NCBI RefSeq assembly: GCF_002803085.1
Contig: NZ_NNBJ01000009.1
Coordinates: 281,607 to 345,606 of the forward strand
Source of the DNA: Streptomyces sp. CB01201
Lineage (GTDB): Bacteria > Actinomycetota > Actinomycetes > Streptomycetales > Streptomycetaceae
Direction: 5' to 3'
Length of the DNA stretch: 64,000 nt
Numbering within the stretch: the first letter of the stretch is position 1; every line of letters begins with the position of its first letter. The notes below the pieces were generated by a model that worked only from the letters and a program-made list of their open reading frames with translations, was not told the origin of the DNA and did not search any database. A program made the position numbers and the translations under genes. Positions 1 to 8,176 of the stretch are shown here, in pieces.

Positions 1-1479
1 GGCCTCCGCCGCACTGTCGGTGGCTCCCGCGGCGGCGAGGTAGGCGGCCAGGGTCGCGGCCAGCGGACCGTCCTGGCCCTCGTTCTGGCGCAGCCGGTGC
101 AGCGCGCCGCCGGCGTCCGACAGACCGAGCGTCTCGGTCACGTCCGCGAGGTGCAGCAGGAGCACCGCCAGCGCCATGTCCTCCACGGTGCGCACGACCG
201 GTCCACGAACGGCCGGGTGCCGCAGGGCCCGCAGCGCCGCGTCCGTCTGAGCCCGTACGTCGGCGATCCGGCCCATCGATCCGGCCGGGCCGCCGACGGC
301 GACCACGTAGTCGCCGGCCAGCGGGGTCCGCGCGAGGAAGTCGCGGGCCAGGGCGACGGCCGACGCCAGCGGCGTGGCGTGTTCCGAAGGCCAGGCGGCC
401 AGGACGTACACCGCTCCGGTGCCCGCCACCACGGCAGAACGGGGGTGTACGGCCGCCAGGAAGTACTCCAGCGTGTCCGCGAACCGGCGCAGTCCGGCGG
501 CGTCCAGCGCGTCGGACCGCCGGCTCCCGGCCATCCGCGGGGCCGCGGCCAGGACGCAGACCGGCCCGGAGCCCAACTGCAACCGGCTCGCCTCCACCGG
601 GTCGGCCGCCCCGCCGAGGACCGCGGCGGCCAGCTCGCCGCGCTGGCGGCGGGCGTAGCTGGTCTCTGTGCGCAGGGCGACCAGCTGTAGCGCGACCACG
701 GGCGCGAATTCGCGCAGCCGGGCGGTGGCCGCCTCGCTGAGCGGTCCGGGGACGGCGGCCCAGATGTAGCCGAGGACGTCCGAACCGGCCCGCACCGCGA
801 TGGCGACCCGGGCCAGCTGACCGGCGCCGGTCGCCTCCATGTACACCGGTTCGGAGCTGGCATGGAGCCGTTCGAACTCCTGGCGCTCGCGCTGTTCGGC
901 GAGGGTCCGCTGGTGCACGGCCCGTCCCAGGATGGTTTCGATCCGCTCGGAGTCGGTCCGGTCCTGGCCCTCCGACCAGGCGACCAGCGCGGAGAAGCGG
1001 TCCTCGATGGTGACCGGGGCGCCGACGGCCTCATAGACGGCGTTCGCCAGGGCGAACAGCTCCGCGCCGCTGTCGGCCGAGCGTACGCGCATCCTCGCGT
1101 ACTCCAGCAGCTGTTCACGGACGGTCGTGGCCACGTGCATCCAGGACGCGTCGCGGTTGACCTCGATGATGGTCGGTGTGTCGTCGACCGACGGCGGCAC
1201 CGGGGCCTTCAGCGCCAGCACGTGCGCGCCGGCCCGGCGCATGGCCGCGGTCAGCTCGCACAGCTCGGCCTCGGTGGTCACGCCGACCCCGAGCACCACG
1301 CATCCGGGTCCGAGTTGTGTCGGTGCACCCGGGGCGTGGATCACGATGTCGGTGAGCGGTCCGCCGCCACCGGTCCCTTCCTGGACCAGGCGCAGCAGCG
1401 CCGGCCCGATGTTGTCGACGAGCTGGCGGACGGACGGGTGCCCCCGCGTTCCGGACTCCCGCGTTCCGGACTCCCGCAT
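1..1479 (-). CDS. PucR/CdaR-family transcriptional regulator, C-terminus cut by window edge
   Basis: The minus frame is open from ATG at 1479 to the window edge, giving 493 residues without a stop. The N-terminal part (VRQLVDNIGPALLRLVQEG, then an alternation resembling the PucR effector domain) is followed by a CdaR/GGDEF-like middle. The last visible residues, TLAAYLAAAGATDSAAEA, match the start of the C-terminal PucR HTH_30 domain, so only the final 30-40 residues are missing. PucR-type proteins usually control purine, amino-acid or sugar-acid catabolism; the effector here is unknown. The first residues (MRESGTRESGTRGH) come from a 15-bp tandem repeat, so the true start could be downstream. 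It is divergent from lysA across about 140 bp containing TTGA-5-TCAA at 1534-1546, a possible autoregulatory site. Confidence 0.85.
   Translation of the reverse strand, partial: MRESGTRESGTRGHPSVRQLVDNIGPALLRLVQEGTGGGGPLTDIVIHAPGAPTQLGPGCVVLGVGVTTEAELCELTAAMRRAGAHVLALKAPVPPSVDDTPTIIEVNRDASWMHVATTVREQLLEYARMRVRSADSGAELFALANAVYEAVGAPVTIEDRFSALVAWSEGQDRTDSERIETILGRAVHQRTLAEQRERQEFERLHASSEPVYMEATGAGQLARVAIAVRAGSDVLGYIWAAVPGPLSEAATARLREFAPVVALQLVALRTETSYARRQRGELAAAVLGGAADPVEASRLQLGSGPVCVLAAAPRMAGSRRSDALDAAGLRRFADTLEYFLAAVHPRSAVVAGTGAVYVLAAWPSEHATPLASAVALARDFLARTPLAGDYVVAVGGPAGSMGRIADVRAQTDAALRALRHPAVRGPVVRTVEDMALAVLLLHLADVTETLGLSDAGGALHRLRQNEGQDGPLAATLAAYLAAAGATDSAAEA
1448..1477. repeat. 15-bp tandem direct repeat at the 5' end of the PucR gene
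   Basis: Two identical 15-bp copies (gttccggactcccgc) lie back to back at 1448-1462 and 1463-1477 and encode RESGT twice. This looks like a slippage duplication that leaves the frame intact. Confidence 0.8.
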
Positions 1480-1617
1480 GCCGCACCCCCGACTCGAAGG
1501 ACTGTTGTGTGCGTCAAGTCTGGGAGCTCGTCATTGATGCTGTCAACGAAGATCCGGAAGGGCCGGAGCGCAAGGATGGCAGCAGAGCGGGACCGATGAG
1601 CGGCACGAGGAGTGCGG

Positions 1618-2904
1618 ATGGCAGCGACGCAGACATACGAAAGCCGGGAACTGCTGGGGCTGTTCCCGCCCGGGACCGCCCGGGACGGGAGCGGCGCGCT
1701 GGTGATCGGCGGCGTAGCGGCGGCCGAACTCGCCGAGTCCTACGGCACTCCCGCACTGGTCCTCGACGAAGCCTCGGTCCGCGCGCGCGCCCGCCGGTAT
1801 GCCGACGGCCTGGCCGCCCGTTGGCCGAACTCCCGTGCCGTCTTCGCCTCCAAGGCGTTCCCCTGCACCGCCGTCATCCGGCTGCTCGCGCAGGAGGGCC
1901 TGGGCATCGACGTGGCGGGCGGCGGTGAGCTGGCCCTCGCCCTGGCCGCGGGAGCGGACCCGGCCGGCCTGGTCGTCCACGGCAACGCCAAGACCGAGGA
2001 CGAGCTGCGCCTCGCCGTCGAGGCCGGCGCCGGGACGATAGTCGTCGACAACTTCGACGACATCGACCGGCTGGAGAAGATCCTGGCGGGCAGCACCGGA
2101 GAACAGGCGGTGCTGGTCCGGGTCATCCCCGGCATCCGCCCCGACACCCACGAGGCCGTGTCCACCGGCCAGCACGGCTCCAAGTTCGGCCTGTCGCCGG
2201 CGCAGGCCCGGGAGGCGATCGCGCGGCTGCGCGCCAGCGACCGGCTGCGGCTGGACGGCGTCCATGTGCACGTCGGCTCGCAGATCCTGGATCTGGCACC
2301 GTTCGCCCAGGCCGTCGAGGCGGTCGCCGAACTCGGCGAGTTCGCCGTGTACGACCTGGGCGGCGGTCTGGGCTCCCGCTACACCTATGCCGACCGGCCG
2401 CCCACGGTGGAGGCGTATCTCGACGCCGTGGTGGACACCGCCCGGCGTCTGCTGCCCGCCGGTGCCCGCATCCTCATCGAGCCGGGCCGCTCGATGGTCG
2501 CCGAGTCCGGCGTCTCGCTGTACCGGGTCGTGTCCGTCAAGCGCGGCGGAGGACACACCTTCGTCGCCGTCGACGGCGGTATGGGCGACAACCTCGAAGT
2601 CTCCCTGTACCAGCAGCGCTTCGAGGCGGCCGTCGCCGGGCGTCCGACCGGCGGGGGCGAGTTGTGCCACCTGGTGGGCCGGCACTGCGAGTCCGGCGAC
2701 AGCTTGAGCGTCGGTGTCCGGCTCGCGGATCCGCGGGTCGGGGACGTGATCGCCGTACCGGTCACGGGTGCTTACACCTATGCGCTGAGCAACAACTACA
2801 ACGGCGCGCGCCGCCCTCCAGTGGTCTTCGTCCGCGACGGCGCGCACCGCGCCGTGGTGCGCCGCGAGACCTACGCCGATCTGATGCGCCGGGATCTGCC
2901 GTAA
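1618..2904 (+). CDS. lysA: Diaminopimelate decarboxylase-family PLP enzyme (LysA-like)
   Basis: This is a fold-type III PLP decarboxylase of about 428 residues. The family converts meso-diaminopimelate to L-lysine and CO2. Visible motifs in order are the PLP lysine (FASKAFPC), HGNAKTEDEL, HVHVGSQI, the phosphate-binding glycine loop (DLGGGLGSRYTY), the substrate-binding EPGRSMVAESG, the catalytic cysteine (GRHCESGD) and the closing GAYTYALSNNYNGA. ATG at 1618 is preferred because GAGG lies 7 bp upstream; the GTG at 1612 sits on top of that ribosome site. No thr, hom or other lysine genes are nearby and the neighbour is a PucR regulator. This is therefore probably a second lysA or a decarboxylase for a related substrate rather than the housekeeping copy (inference). 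Confidence 0.9.
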   Translation: MAATQTYESRELLGLFPPGTARDGSGALVIGGVAAAELAESYGTPALVLDEASVRARARRYADGLAARWPNSRAVFASKAFPCTAVIRLLAQEGLGIDVAGGGELALALAAGADPAGLVVHGNAKTEDELRLAVEAGAGTIVVDNFDDIDRLEKILAGSTGEQAVLVRVIPGIRPDTHEAVSTGQHGSKFGLSPAQAREAIARLRASDRLRLDGVHVHVGSQILDLAPFAQAVEAVAELGEFAVYDLGGGLGSRYTYADRPPTVEAYLDAVVDTARRLLPAGARILIEPGRSMVAESGVSLYRVVSVKRGGGHTFVAVDGGMGDNLEVSLYQQRFEAAVAGRPTGGGELCHLVGRHCESGDSLSVGVRLADPRVGDVIAVPVTGAYTYALSNNYNGARRPPVVFVRDGAHRAVVRRETYADLMRRDLP

Positions 2905-2913
2905 GGGCGGCGG

Positions 2914-2937
2914 CCGGGAGCGCGCACCGCGCCCCGG
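2914..2937. terminator. Hairpin between convergent genes
   Basis: CCGGG-A-GCGCG / CGCGC-CCCGG forms a 10-bp stem with one bulged A and a CAC loop. It lies in the 43-bp gap between the convergent lysA and GlxA-like genes. There is no T-run, as is usual for high-GC actinomycetes. It could serve both strands. Confidence 0.5.
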
Positions 2938-2947
2938 CACTCATACG

Positions 2948-3916
2948 TCAGGTGGCCGGGCCGCCTTGTGTCGCCCGGTAGCGCGACGGCGGGATTCCGT
3001 AGCGGCTGACGAATGCCTGACGGAGCGTCTCAGCGGTCTTGAAGCCGCACCGCGCGGCCACACTCGCCACGGACAGCGAGGTGGACGTCAGGAGATGGGC
3101 GGCAGCTTCGGTGCGCGCGTCGCGGACGTATCGCCCCGGCGTCCTGCCCAGGTGCTCGACGAACAAGCGGGTGAGGTGCCGTTCGCCCACCCCGGCTTGC
3201 GCTGCCAGCGTGGTTGCGGTCAGGTCGCCGGCCAGGTGGCCGGCGATGTGATCGACGGCCCGCCCGACCAGGTTGTTCGTGGGGGCCGGAGTGGCGGTGA
3301 ACATGCTCATCTGCGCCTGGTTTCCCGGCCGTTGAAGGTAGGTGACGAGACCGCGGGCCACGGCACGCGCCAACTGCGCGCCGTGGTCCTCCTCGATGAA
3401 GGCCAGGGTGAGATCCAGGGCGCTGGTGACGCCCGCCGAGGTGGACACGCGTCCGTCGCGGACGTAGATCGGCGCGGGATCCACGGTGACGTCCGGATAG
3501 GCGGCGGCCAGCTGCTCGGCGTACCACCAGTGCGTCGTGGCACGTTTGCCGTTGAGCAGGCCGGCGGCGGCCAGGACGGTCGCCCCCGTACAGACCGAGG
3601 CCACTCTGCGGCTCTCCCTGGCCAGGCGGCGGACATGGCCGACGATCCGCGGATTGTCCGCCGCGGCTTCATGGCCGAGACCTCCCGAGACGATCAGCGT
3701 GTCCAGCGGACCCTTGAGCCGCTCCAGGGATCGCCGGCCATCCAGCCGCAGCCCCGAGTCGCAGACGATCGCGCGGTTGCCCGGGGTGGCAACGCTCACC
3801 CCGTAGGCGGGCCGGGCGCCGAGCCGGTTGGCGAGGGTCAGGCTCGTTGTCACGCAGGCGATGTCGAGCAACTCGGCCCCGTCGTAACCGACGAGGACCA
3901 TCCGTCGGTCCTCCAT
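2948..3916 (-). CDS. GlxA/AdpA-type transcriptional regulator (DJ-1/PfpI + AraC HTH)
   Basis: The protein has 322 residues. Residues 1-190 are a DJ-1/PfpI-like domain (MVLVGYDGAELLDI, SVCTGATVLAAAGLLNGKRATTHW). Residues 220-320 are an AraC-type double HTH (AQAGVGERHLTRLFVEHLG, SVASVAARCGFKTAETLRQAF). This is the architecture of GlxA-family activators, which include Streptomyces AdpA. The nucleophile-elbow cysteine is retained (VCTG), but in this family the domain usually senses or dimerises rather than catalyses. ATG at 3916 (MEDRRMVLVG) is chosen because the open frame upstream of it only mirrors the neighbouring gene. It is divergent from a stand-alone DJ-1/PfpI protein, and its target is likely that neighbour (inference). 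The intergenic region contains GTC-gcaat-GAC. Confidence 0.9.
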   Translation of the reverse strand: MEDRRMVLVGYDGAELLDIACVTTSLTLANRLGARPAYGVSVATPGNRAIVCDSGLRLDGRRSLERLKGPLDTLIVSGGLGHEAAADNPRIVGHVRRLARESRRVASVCTGATVLAAAGLLNGKRATTHWWYAEQLAAAYPDVTVDPAPIYVRDGRVSTSAGVTSALDLTLAFIEEDHGAQLARAVARGLVTYLQRPGNQAQMSMFTATPAPTNNLVGRAVDHIAGHLAGDLTATTLAAQAGVGERHLTRLFVEHLGRTPGRYVRDARTEAAAHLLTSTSLSVASVAARCGFKTAETLRQAFVSRYGIPPSRYRATQGGPAT

Positions 3917-4015
3917 GGCCCAGACCCTATGTCGCAATGACTTGTATCCCAAGAATTCCGACCTGGTCGCCGTCCGCCCTTGGCACTCCCCCGCCTGGCA
4001 CCGAGGGTGGCGGGC

Positions 4016-4705
4016 ATGACCAAGACGCTCGCCTTCGTGCTCTATCCCGGCATCACCCCGCTCGACATGGTGGGGCCCCTCCAAGTGCTGTCCGCGCTGG
4101 CGCAGATCGACCCCTCGTTCGACGTGGCCGTCGTCGGCCAGGATCTCGCTCTCCTGGACACCGACACTCCGCTGAAGCTGGCGCCGAGCCACACGTTCAA
4201 CCAGGTCCCCGAACCCTTCGCGCTGATCGTGCCCGGTGGGACCGAGCCGACTCTGGCCGCCCTGGCCGACGAGGCTCTGCTGAGTTGGATCCGCAAGGCC
4301 GCTCTCACGGCCGAGGTCGTCGGGTCGGTGTGCACCGGTTCGCTGATCCTGGGCGCCGCCGGCCTGCTCGACGGCCGTCGGGCCACCTCTCACTGGGGCT
4401 TCCGCGACCTGCTGGCCAAGTTCGGCGCGACGCCCGTCGCCGAGCGCTGGGTCCAGGACGGCCCCGTACTCACCGCCGCCGGGGTGTCGGCGGGGGTCGA
4501 CATGGCGCTCCACCTGGTGGAGCGCCTCGCGGGCGAGCAGACCGCCCGAACGGTTCAGCTCCTCATCGAGTACGACCCGCAGCCGCCCTTGGGCGGGATC
4601 GACTGGGCGTCCACCGACCTCGACTTCTTCAAGCCCCATGCCCGGTCCATGGTGGAATCGGCGCTGGCAGAGCATCCCGCGCTCCTGGCCCGCCTGACGA
4701 CCTGA
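4016..4705 (+). CDS. DJ-1/PfpI family protein, isonitrile hydratase-like
   Basis: This is a 229-residue single-domain DJ-1/PfpI protein. The opening strand (LAFVLYPGITPLDMVGPLQV) and the nucleophile elbow VCTGSLILGAAGLLDG followed by RRATSHW resemble isonitrile hydratase (InhA) and the sensor half of GlxA regulators. The family includes isonitrile hydratases, glyoxalase III-like enzymes and proteases; the substrate here cannot be told from sequence. ATG at 4016 is chosen because GAGGGTGG lies 5-12 bp upstream. It diverges from a regulator whose sensor domain is homologous to it, so enzyme and regulator may recognise the same kind of ligand. Confidence 0.85.
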   Translation: MTKTLAFVLYPGITPLDMVGPLQVLSALAQIDPSFDVAVVGQDLALLDTDTPLKLAPSHTFNQVPEPFALIVPGGTEPTLAALADEALLSWIRKAALTAEVVGSVCTGSLILGAAGLLDGRRATSHWGFRDLLAKFGATPVAERWVQDGPVLTAAGVSAGVDMALHLVERLAGEQTARTVQLLIEYDPQPPLGGIDWASTDLDFFKPHARSMVESALAEHPALLARLTT

Positions 4706-5225
4706 TCGTCTGTACGACAAGTCCCCGGCGCGGCCGAAGTCCTCCCGCGTGTCCGGGAGGAGCAGGACGCGGTCGGGGCGCGGGCGGCGAGGGCGCGTTC
4801 GACACGGGCGATCATGACGATCCCGCTCGGGTCAGGGGTCCACCGAGCGGGCCGTCCCGGCGCGGCATCACCGGCCGGCCGAGCCGGGCCAGGCCCGCCG
4901 CGCATCGGGGCGGCAGCCGTCTTGGCTCGGGTGACAGCCGCACCGGCCATCACCGGTCGTCGTACTCCGCCCGCAGCCGGGCCAGTTCGCGTGTCCCGGC
5001 CCGCCACGGCCTGTGCGCCATGGCTGCCTGCTCGTCCGCAGGCCGGGCGCGCGGGAGGGAAGTTCCTGTCACCCCCGGCTCAACTCCCCACGCCCGCACC
5101 CCTTGACGCTCCTTCTCCGCGCTCCCCATACTGACGGCCAAATCGATTTGGCCGATCGTATATGGCTCCCGTCCGGGCCGGCCCACGGCTGAATTCCGCG
5201 CACGCGACCCGAACGGAGCTCGCAC
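4706..5225. other. 520-bp intergenic region upstream of the nucleobase permease operon
   Basis: No convincing gene is seen; the open frames here are extensions or mirrors of neighbours. The notable element is a perfect 20-bp palindrome at 5135-5154, followed 4 bp later by a TATATG hexamer at 5159-5164 that could be a -10 element. Confidence 0.6.
5135..5154. promoter_or_regulatory. Perfect 20-bp palindrome, candidate LacI-family operator
   Basis: CGGCCAAATCGATTTGGCCG equals its own reverse complement over 20 bp with a central CG. LacI-family operators are typically even palindromes centred on CG. It lies 71 bp upstream of the permease start, just upstream of a TATATG hexamer. The LacI-family gene at 8867-9964 is the obvious candidate binder (inference). 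Confidence 0.6.
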
Positions 5226-6740
5226 GTGTCCCGTCCCCGCCGCTCCCCGCCCGCCGTCCCCGAACGAGTCACAGCCCCAGATCCGGCCTCCGCCTCCCCC
5301 TCCCGTACGGGTTCCGGGGACACGCCCGCAGCCGCGTCCCGGACCGAGGCAGGGGACTCGTCCTCCGCGAACCCCGCCCGTACGGAATCCGGCGACCGGT
5401 CGCCGCACCCCGTCGACGAGTCCCGCCCGTTGGGCCGGATCGTGCTCTTCGGTGTGCAGCATGTGCTGGTCATGGCGGCCACCCCCATCTCCGCCATCTT
5501 CCTGATGAGCGCCACCCTGCGGCTGAACGCGGGGCTGACCGTCGACCTGCTGTCCGCCGCCTTCGTGCTGTCCGGTGCGGGGTCGTTGATCCAGTCCGTG
5601 GGGCTCTGGAAGTTCGGGCCCCGGCTGCCGTTCGTCATGCTGCCCGGAGGCGCGCCGCTGCTCCTCTTCCTCTCCATCGCCGGCCAGCACGGGCTGCGTG
5701 TCGCGGCGGGCGCGGTCATCCTCACCGCCGTCTTCACCTTCGCCGTACTGCCGCTCTTCGCGCGGCTGTTGACGTTCTTCCCGCCCCTCGTCATCGGCAC
5801 GATGATCGTGATCGTCGGCGTCAATCTGGTGAAGGTCGGGGCGCTCCTGGTGACGGGACGTCCTGGAGAACCCGGCTTCGCCGATCCGGGCCATCTCGCA
5901 CTCGGCATGGCGACCATCGGCTTCACGGTCGTCTTCCATCTGGTCTTCAGGGGGGTCCTGCGTCAGCTCTCCGTGATGCTCGGCCTCATCGCCGGTACCG
6001 TCCTCGCCCTGTGCCTCGGGGACGTGAGCCTCGGCCACCTCGGCCAGGGCGGCTGGGTCGACATACCGCGGCTCATGCCGTTCGGCTCGCCCCAGTTCGA
6101 TGTGCTGGCCGCCCTGCCGCTCATGCTCTACAGCCTGGCCTCGATGGCGGAGGCCACCGGCCAGACCGTCATCAACGCCGAGGCGGTGGGCAAGGAGATC
6201 GACCAGCGGGTGGCTGTGCCCAGGACCATCCGCGGCGACGCGCTCGTCTCGGCGCTCGGCGGCCTGTTCGGGATGCCGTTGATGGTGACGAGCGGGGAGA
6301 ACATCGGGATCGTCCGCGTCACCGGCGTACGCAGCCGCTTCGTCACGGCCGCCGCCGGGGTCGTCCTCATCGCCATCGGCTTCCTCGCTCCGGTGACCCG
6401 GGCCATCAGCGTCGTGCCCGCCCCGGTCGTCGGAGGCACCGCCATGGTGGTGTTCGCGGTGATCACCGTGCTCGGCGTGCACATGCTCGCCCGCTGCGAT
6501 CTCGACCGGCACACCAACACGTTCATCTGCGCCGTCGCCCTCGCGCTCGGCCTGCTGCCCATCCTCGTGCCCGACGTCTACCAGGGGCTGCCCTCGACCG
6601 TCCGCATCCTCCTCGAAAGCGGTGTCGCGGTCGGCGCGTTCGTCGCGGCCGTCCTCAACGTCCTCTTCCACCACGCCGGGCCGGCCCTCGCCGCCCGTCT
6701 GTCCGTCCGTCACGATCTGCGCACCGAAGGCAGCCGATGA
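5226..6740 (+). CDS. NCS2-family nucleobase:cation symporter (xanthine/uracil permease)
   Basis: The protein has 504 residues. The first 70 are a hydrophilic, Ser/Pro-rich cytoplasmic extension, followed by about 12-14 hydrophobic segments. The NCS2/NAT signature is visible as SGENIGIVRVTGVRSR, with the glutamate implicated in substrate binding in SMAEATGQTV. The family imports xanthine, uric acid or uracil with protons or sodium. Start GTG at 5226 has GGAG 7 bp upstream. The stop overlaps the next start (ATGA), so it is co-translated with the amidohydrolase. With xdhABC downstream, a purine substrate is more likely than uracil (inference). Confidence 0.92.
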   Translation: MSRPRRSPPAVPERVTAPDPASASPSRTGSGDTPAAASRTEAGDSSSANPARTESGDRSPHPVDESRPLGRIVLFGVQHVLVMAATPISAIFLMSATLRLNAGLTVDLLSAAFVLSGAGSLIQSVGLWKFGPRLPFVMLPGGAPLLLFLSIAGQHGLRVAAGAVILTAVFTFAVLPLFARLLTFFPPLVIGTMIVIVGVNLVKVGALLVTGRPGEPGFADPGHLALGMATIGFTVVFHLVFRGVLRQLSVMLGLIAGTVLALCLGDVSLGHLGQGGWVDIPRLMPFGSPQFDVLAALPLMLYSLASMAEATGQTVINAEAVGKEIDQRVAVPRTIRGDALVSALGGLFGMPLMVTSGENIGIVRVTGVRSRFVTAAAGVVLIAIGFLAPVTRAISVVPAPVVGGTAMVVFAVITVLGVHMLARCDLDRHTNTFICAVALALGLLPILVPDVYQGLPSTVRILLESGVAVGAFVAAVLNVLFHHAGPALAARLSVRHDLRTEGSR

Positions 6741-8176
6741 ACCAGCTCACGAAGGACCGGCTGCGCACGCGCGGCCCTCTGCTCCTCGTCCCCGACGCGG
6801 TCCTGCTGCCGGAGGGAGTCATGGAGCTGTACGCGGTGGTCGTCTCCGCGGGGTCGTTCGAGGCGGTGGGACCGACCGAGGAACTGGAGCGTACCTATCC
6901 GCATCTTCGGGCCCTGCGTCTACCGGGTCACCTGCTCATGCCGGGCTTCGTCGACAGCCATCACCACCTCACCCAGAGCTTCGGCGCGGGCCTCGCCTTC
7001 GGTGAGCCCTCGGAGATATTCCGCCGGGTGTGGGTGCCCCTGGAAGGCGCCCTGGACGAGGAGTCGGCCTATGTGGCGGCGAAACTCGCCGCGTTGGAAT
7101 CGCTGCGCGGCGGGTTCACCACCGTCACCGACGCCGGGACGCGCGCCGATGTGGACACCGATGTCGTCGCCTGCGCCGCACGGGATGCCGGGGTCCGCTG
7201 CGTCCTCGGGTTGATCTGCGACGACACCGGTACGGACACCGATTCGGCCGCGGTGCTCGAACGGGCCGAGAGGCATCTGGCCGCCTACACCGACGACCCG
7301 CTCATCCATCCCTCGCTCGCGATCTCCATCCCCGAGGCCGCCACCGATGCCACCCTGCACGCGACCGGGCGCCTGGCGACCGAGGCACGGACGGTGGTCC
7401 AGATGCATGTCAACGAGCATCTGGCGGCGATCGAACGCTCCCTGCTGCGGCACGGCCTCCGGCCACTTGAGCACCTGGACAGCATCAAGGCGCTCGGCCC
7501 CCACCTGCTGGCCGCTCACACCACCTTGCTGGCCCCCCGCGAGGTGTCGCTGCTCGCCGACACCGGAACGGCCGTCAGCTACAACCCCGTTGCCAGCGCC
7601 TGGAAGGGCAACGCGGTCGCCCCCGCCACCACCCTGGCCGAGCGCGGTGTCCGCTTCGGGATCGGCAGCGACGGTACGCGGGGGGACGGATTCCGGCTCA
7701 CCGATGCCGCCGAGTTCGCCCAGCGGCTGGCGTACGGGCTGCCCACCGGTGACTCGTCCTGCGGGGCGGGCTGGACCTGGCTGGAACATGCCACCGCGGG
7801 CGGTGCGGACGCCGTCGGCCTCGGCGGCCGCACCGGCACCGTAGCCCCCGGCATGGCCGCCGACTTCCTCCTGGTGGACGTCGCCACCCCCGAACTCGCC
7901 CTGTCCTGGGACCTGCCCTGGGAGCTGGTGCGCAGGGGCAACCGGGATCAGATCAGCGCCGTGTTCGTGGCCGGCCGCCTGCGGATGTGGCGCGGTCATC
8001 CCACCGACTGGGACGGCCCCGCACTCGTCCGCCGTGCCATGGGCCTGGCCCGGACCGCCGTGTCCCGGGCGCCCGTCGTCCGCGTACACCCCACCTCAAT
8101 GACCGCACGCAGCACGGCCGGGCGGAACACGACCGTGCGGAACACCGCGGCACAGAACCGGAGTACAGCACAGTGA
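6737..8176 (+). CDS. Amidohydrolase, 8-oxoguanine/guanine deaminase-like (TRZ/SsnA group)
   Basis: This is a 479-residue metal-dependent hydrolase of the amidohydrolase superfamily. The metal ligands are visible in order: H-x-H in DSHHHLTQSF, then QMHVNEHL, AAHTTLL and the aspartate in GIGSDGTRGDGF. Members of this group deaminate guanine, 8-oxoguanine or triazines. Genetic coupling to an NCS2 permease favours a purine ring substrate. It overlaps the permease by ATGA and the next gene by GTGA. The last ~30 residues are a low-complexity T/R/N-rich tail (TARSTAGRNTTVRNTAAQ) not expected in the family, possibly made by extension past the original stop. Confidence 0.9.
   Translation: MNQLTKDRLRTRGPLLLVPDAVLLPEGVMELYAVVVSAGSFEAVGPTEELERTYPHLRALRLPGHLLMPGFVDSHHHLTQSFGAGLAFGEPSEIFRRVWVPLEGALDEESAYVAAKLAALESLRGGFTTVTDAGTRADVDTDVVACAARDAGVRCVLGLICDDTGTDTDSAAVLERAERHLAAYTDDPLIHPSLAISIPEAATDATLHATGRLATEARTVVQMHVNEHLAAIERSLLRHGLRPLEHLDSIKALGPHLLAAHTTLLAPREVSLLADTGTAVSYNPVASAWKGNAVAPATTLAERGVRFGIGSDGTRGDGFRLTDAAEFAQRLAYGLPTGDSSCGAGWTWLEHATAGGADAVGLGGRTGTVAPGMAADFLLVDVATPELALSWDLPWELVRRGNRDQISAVFVAGRLRMWRGHPTDWDGPALVRRAMGLARTAVSRAPVVRVHPTSMTARSTAGRNTTVRNTAAQNRSTAQ

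Noticed and set aside
1612..1617. GTG at 1612 as the lysA start
   Set aside because: It overlaps the ribosome site that fits ATG at 1618.
3917..4720. Extension of the GlxA-like frame to 4720
   Set aside because: It runs antisense through the DJ-1/PfpI gene; the true start is at 3916.
4950..6713. A 587-codon minus-strand frame antisense to the NCS2 permease
   Set aside because: Composition is typical of a shadow frame (His/Asp/Gly/Glu repeats) and the permease is unambiguous.
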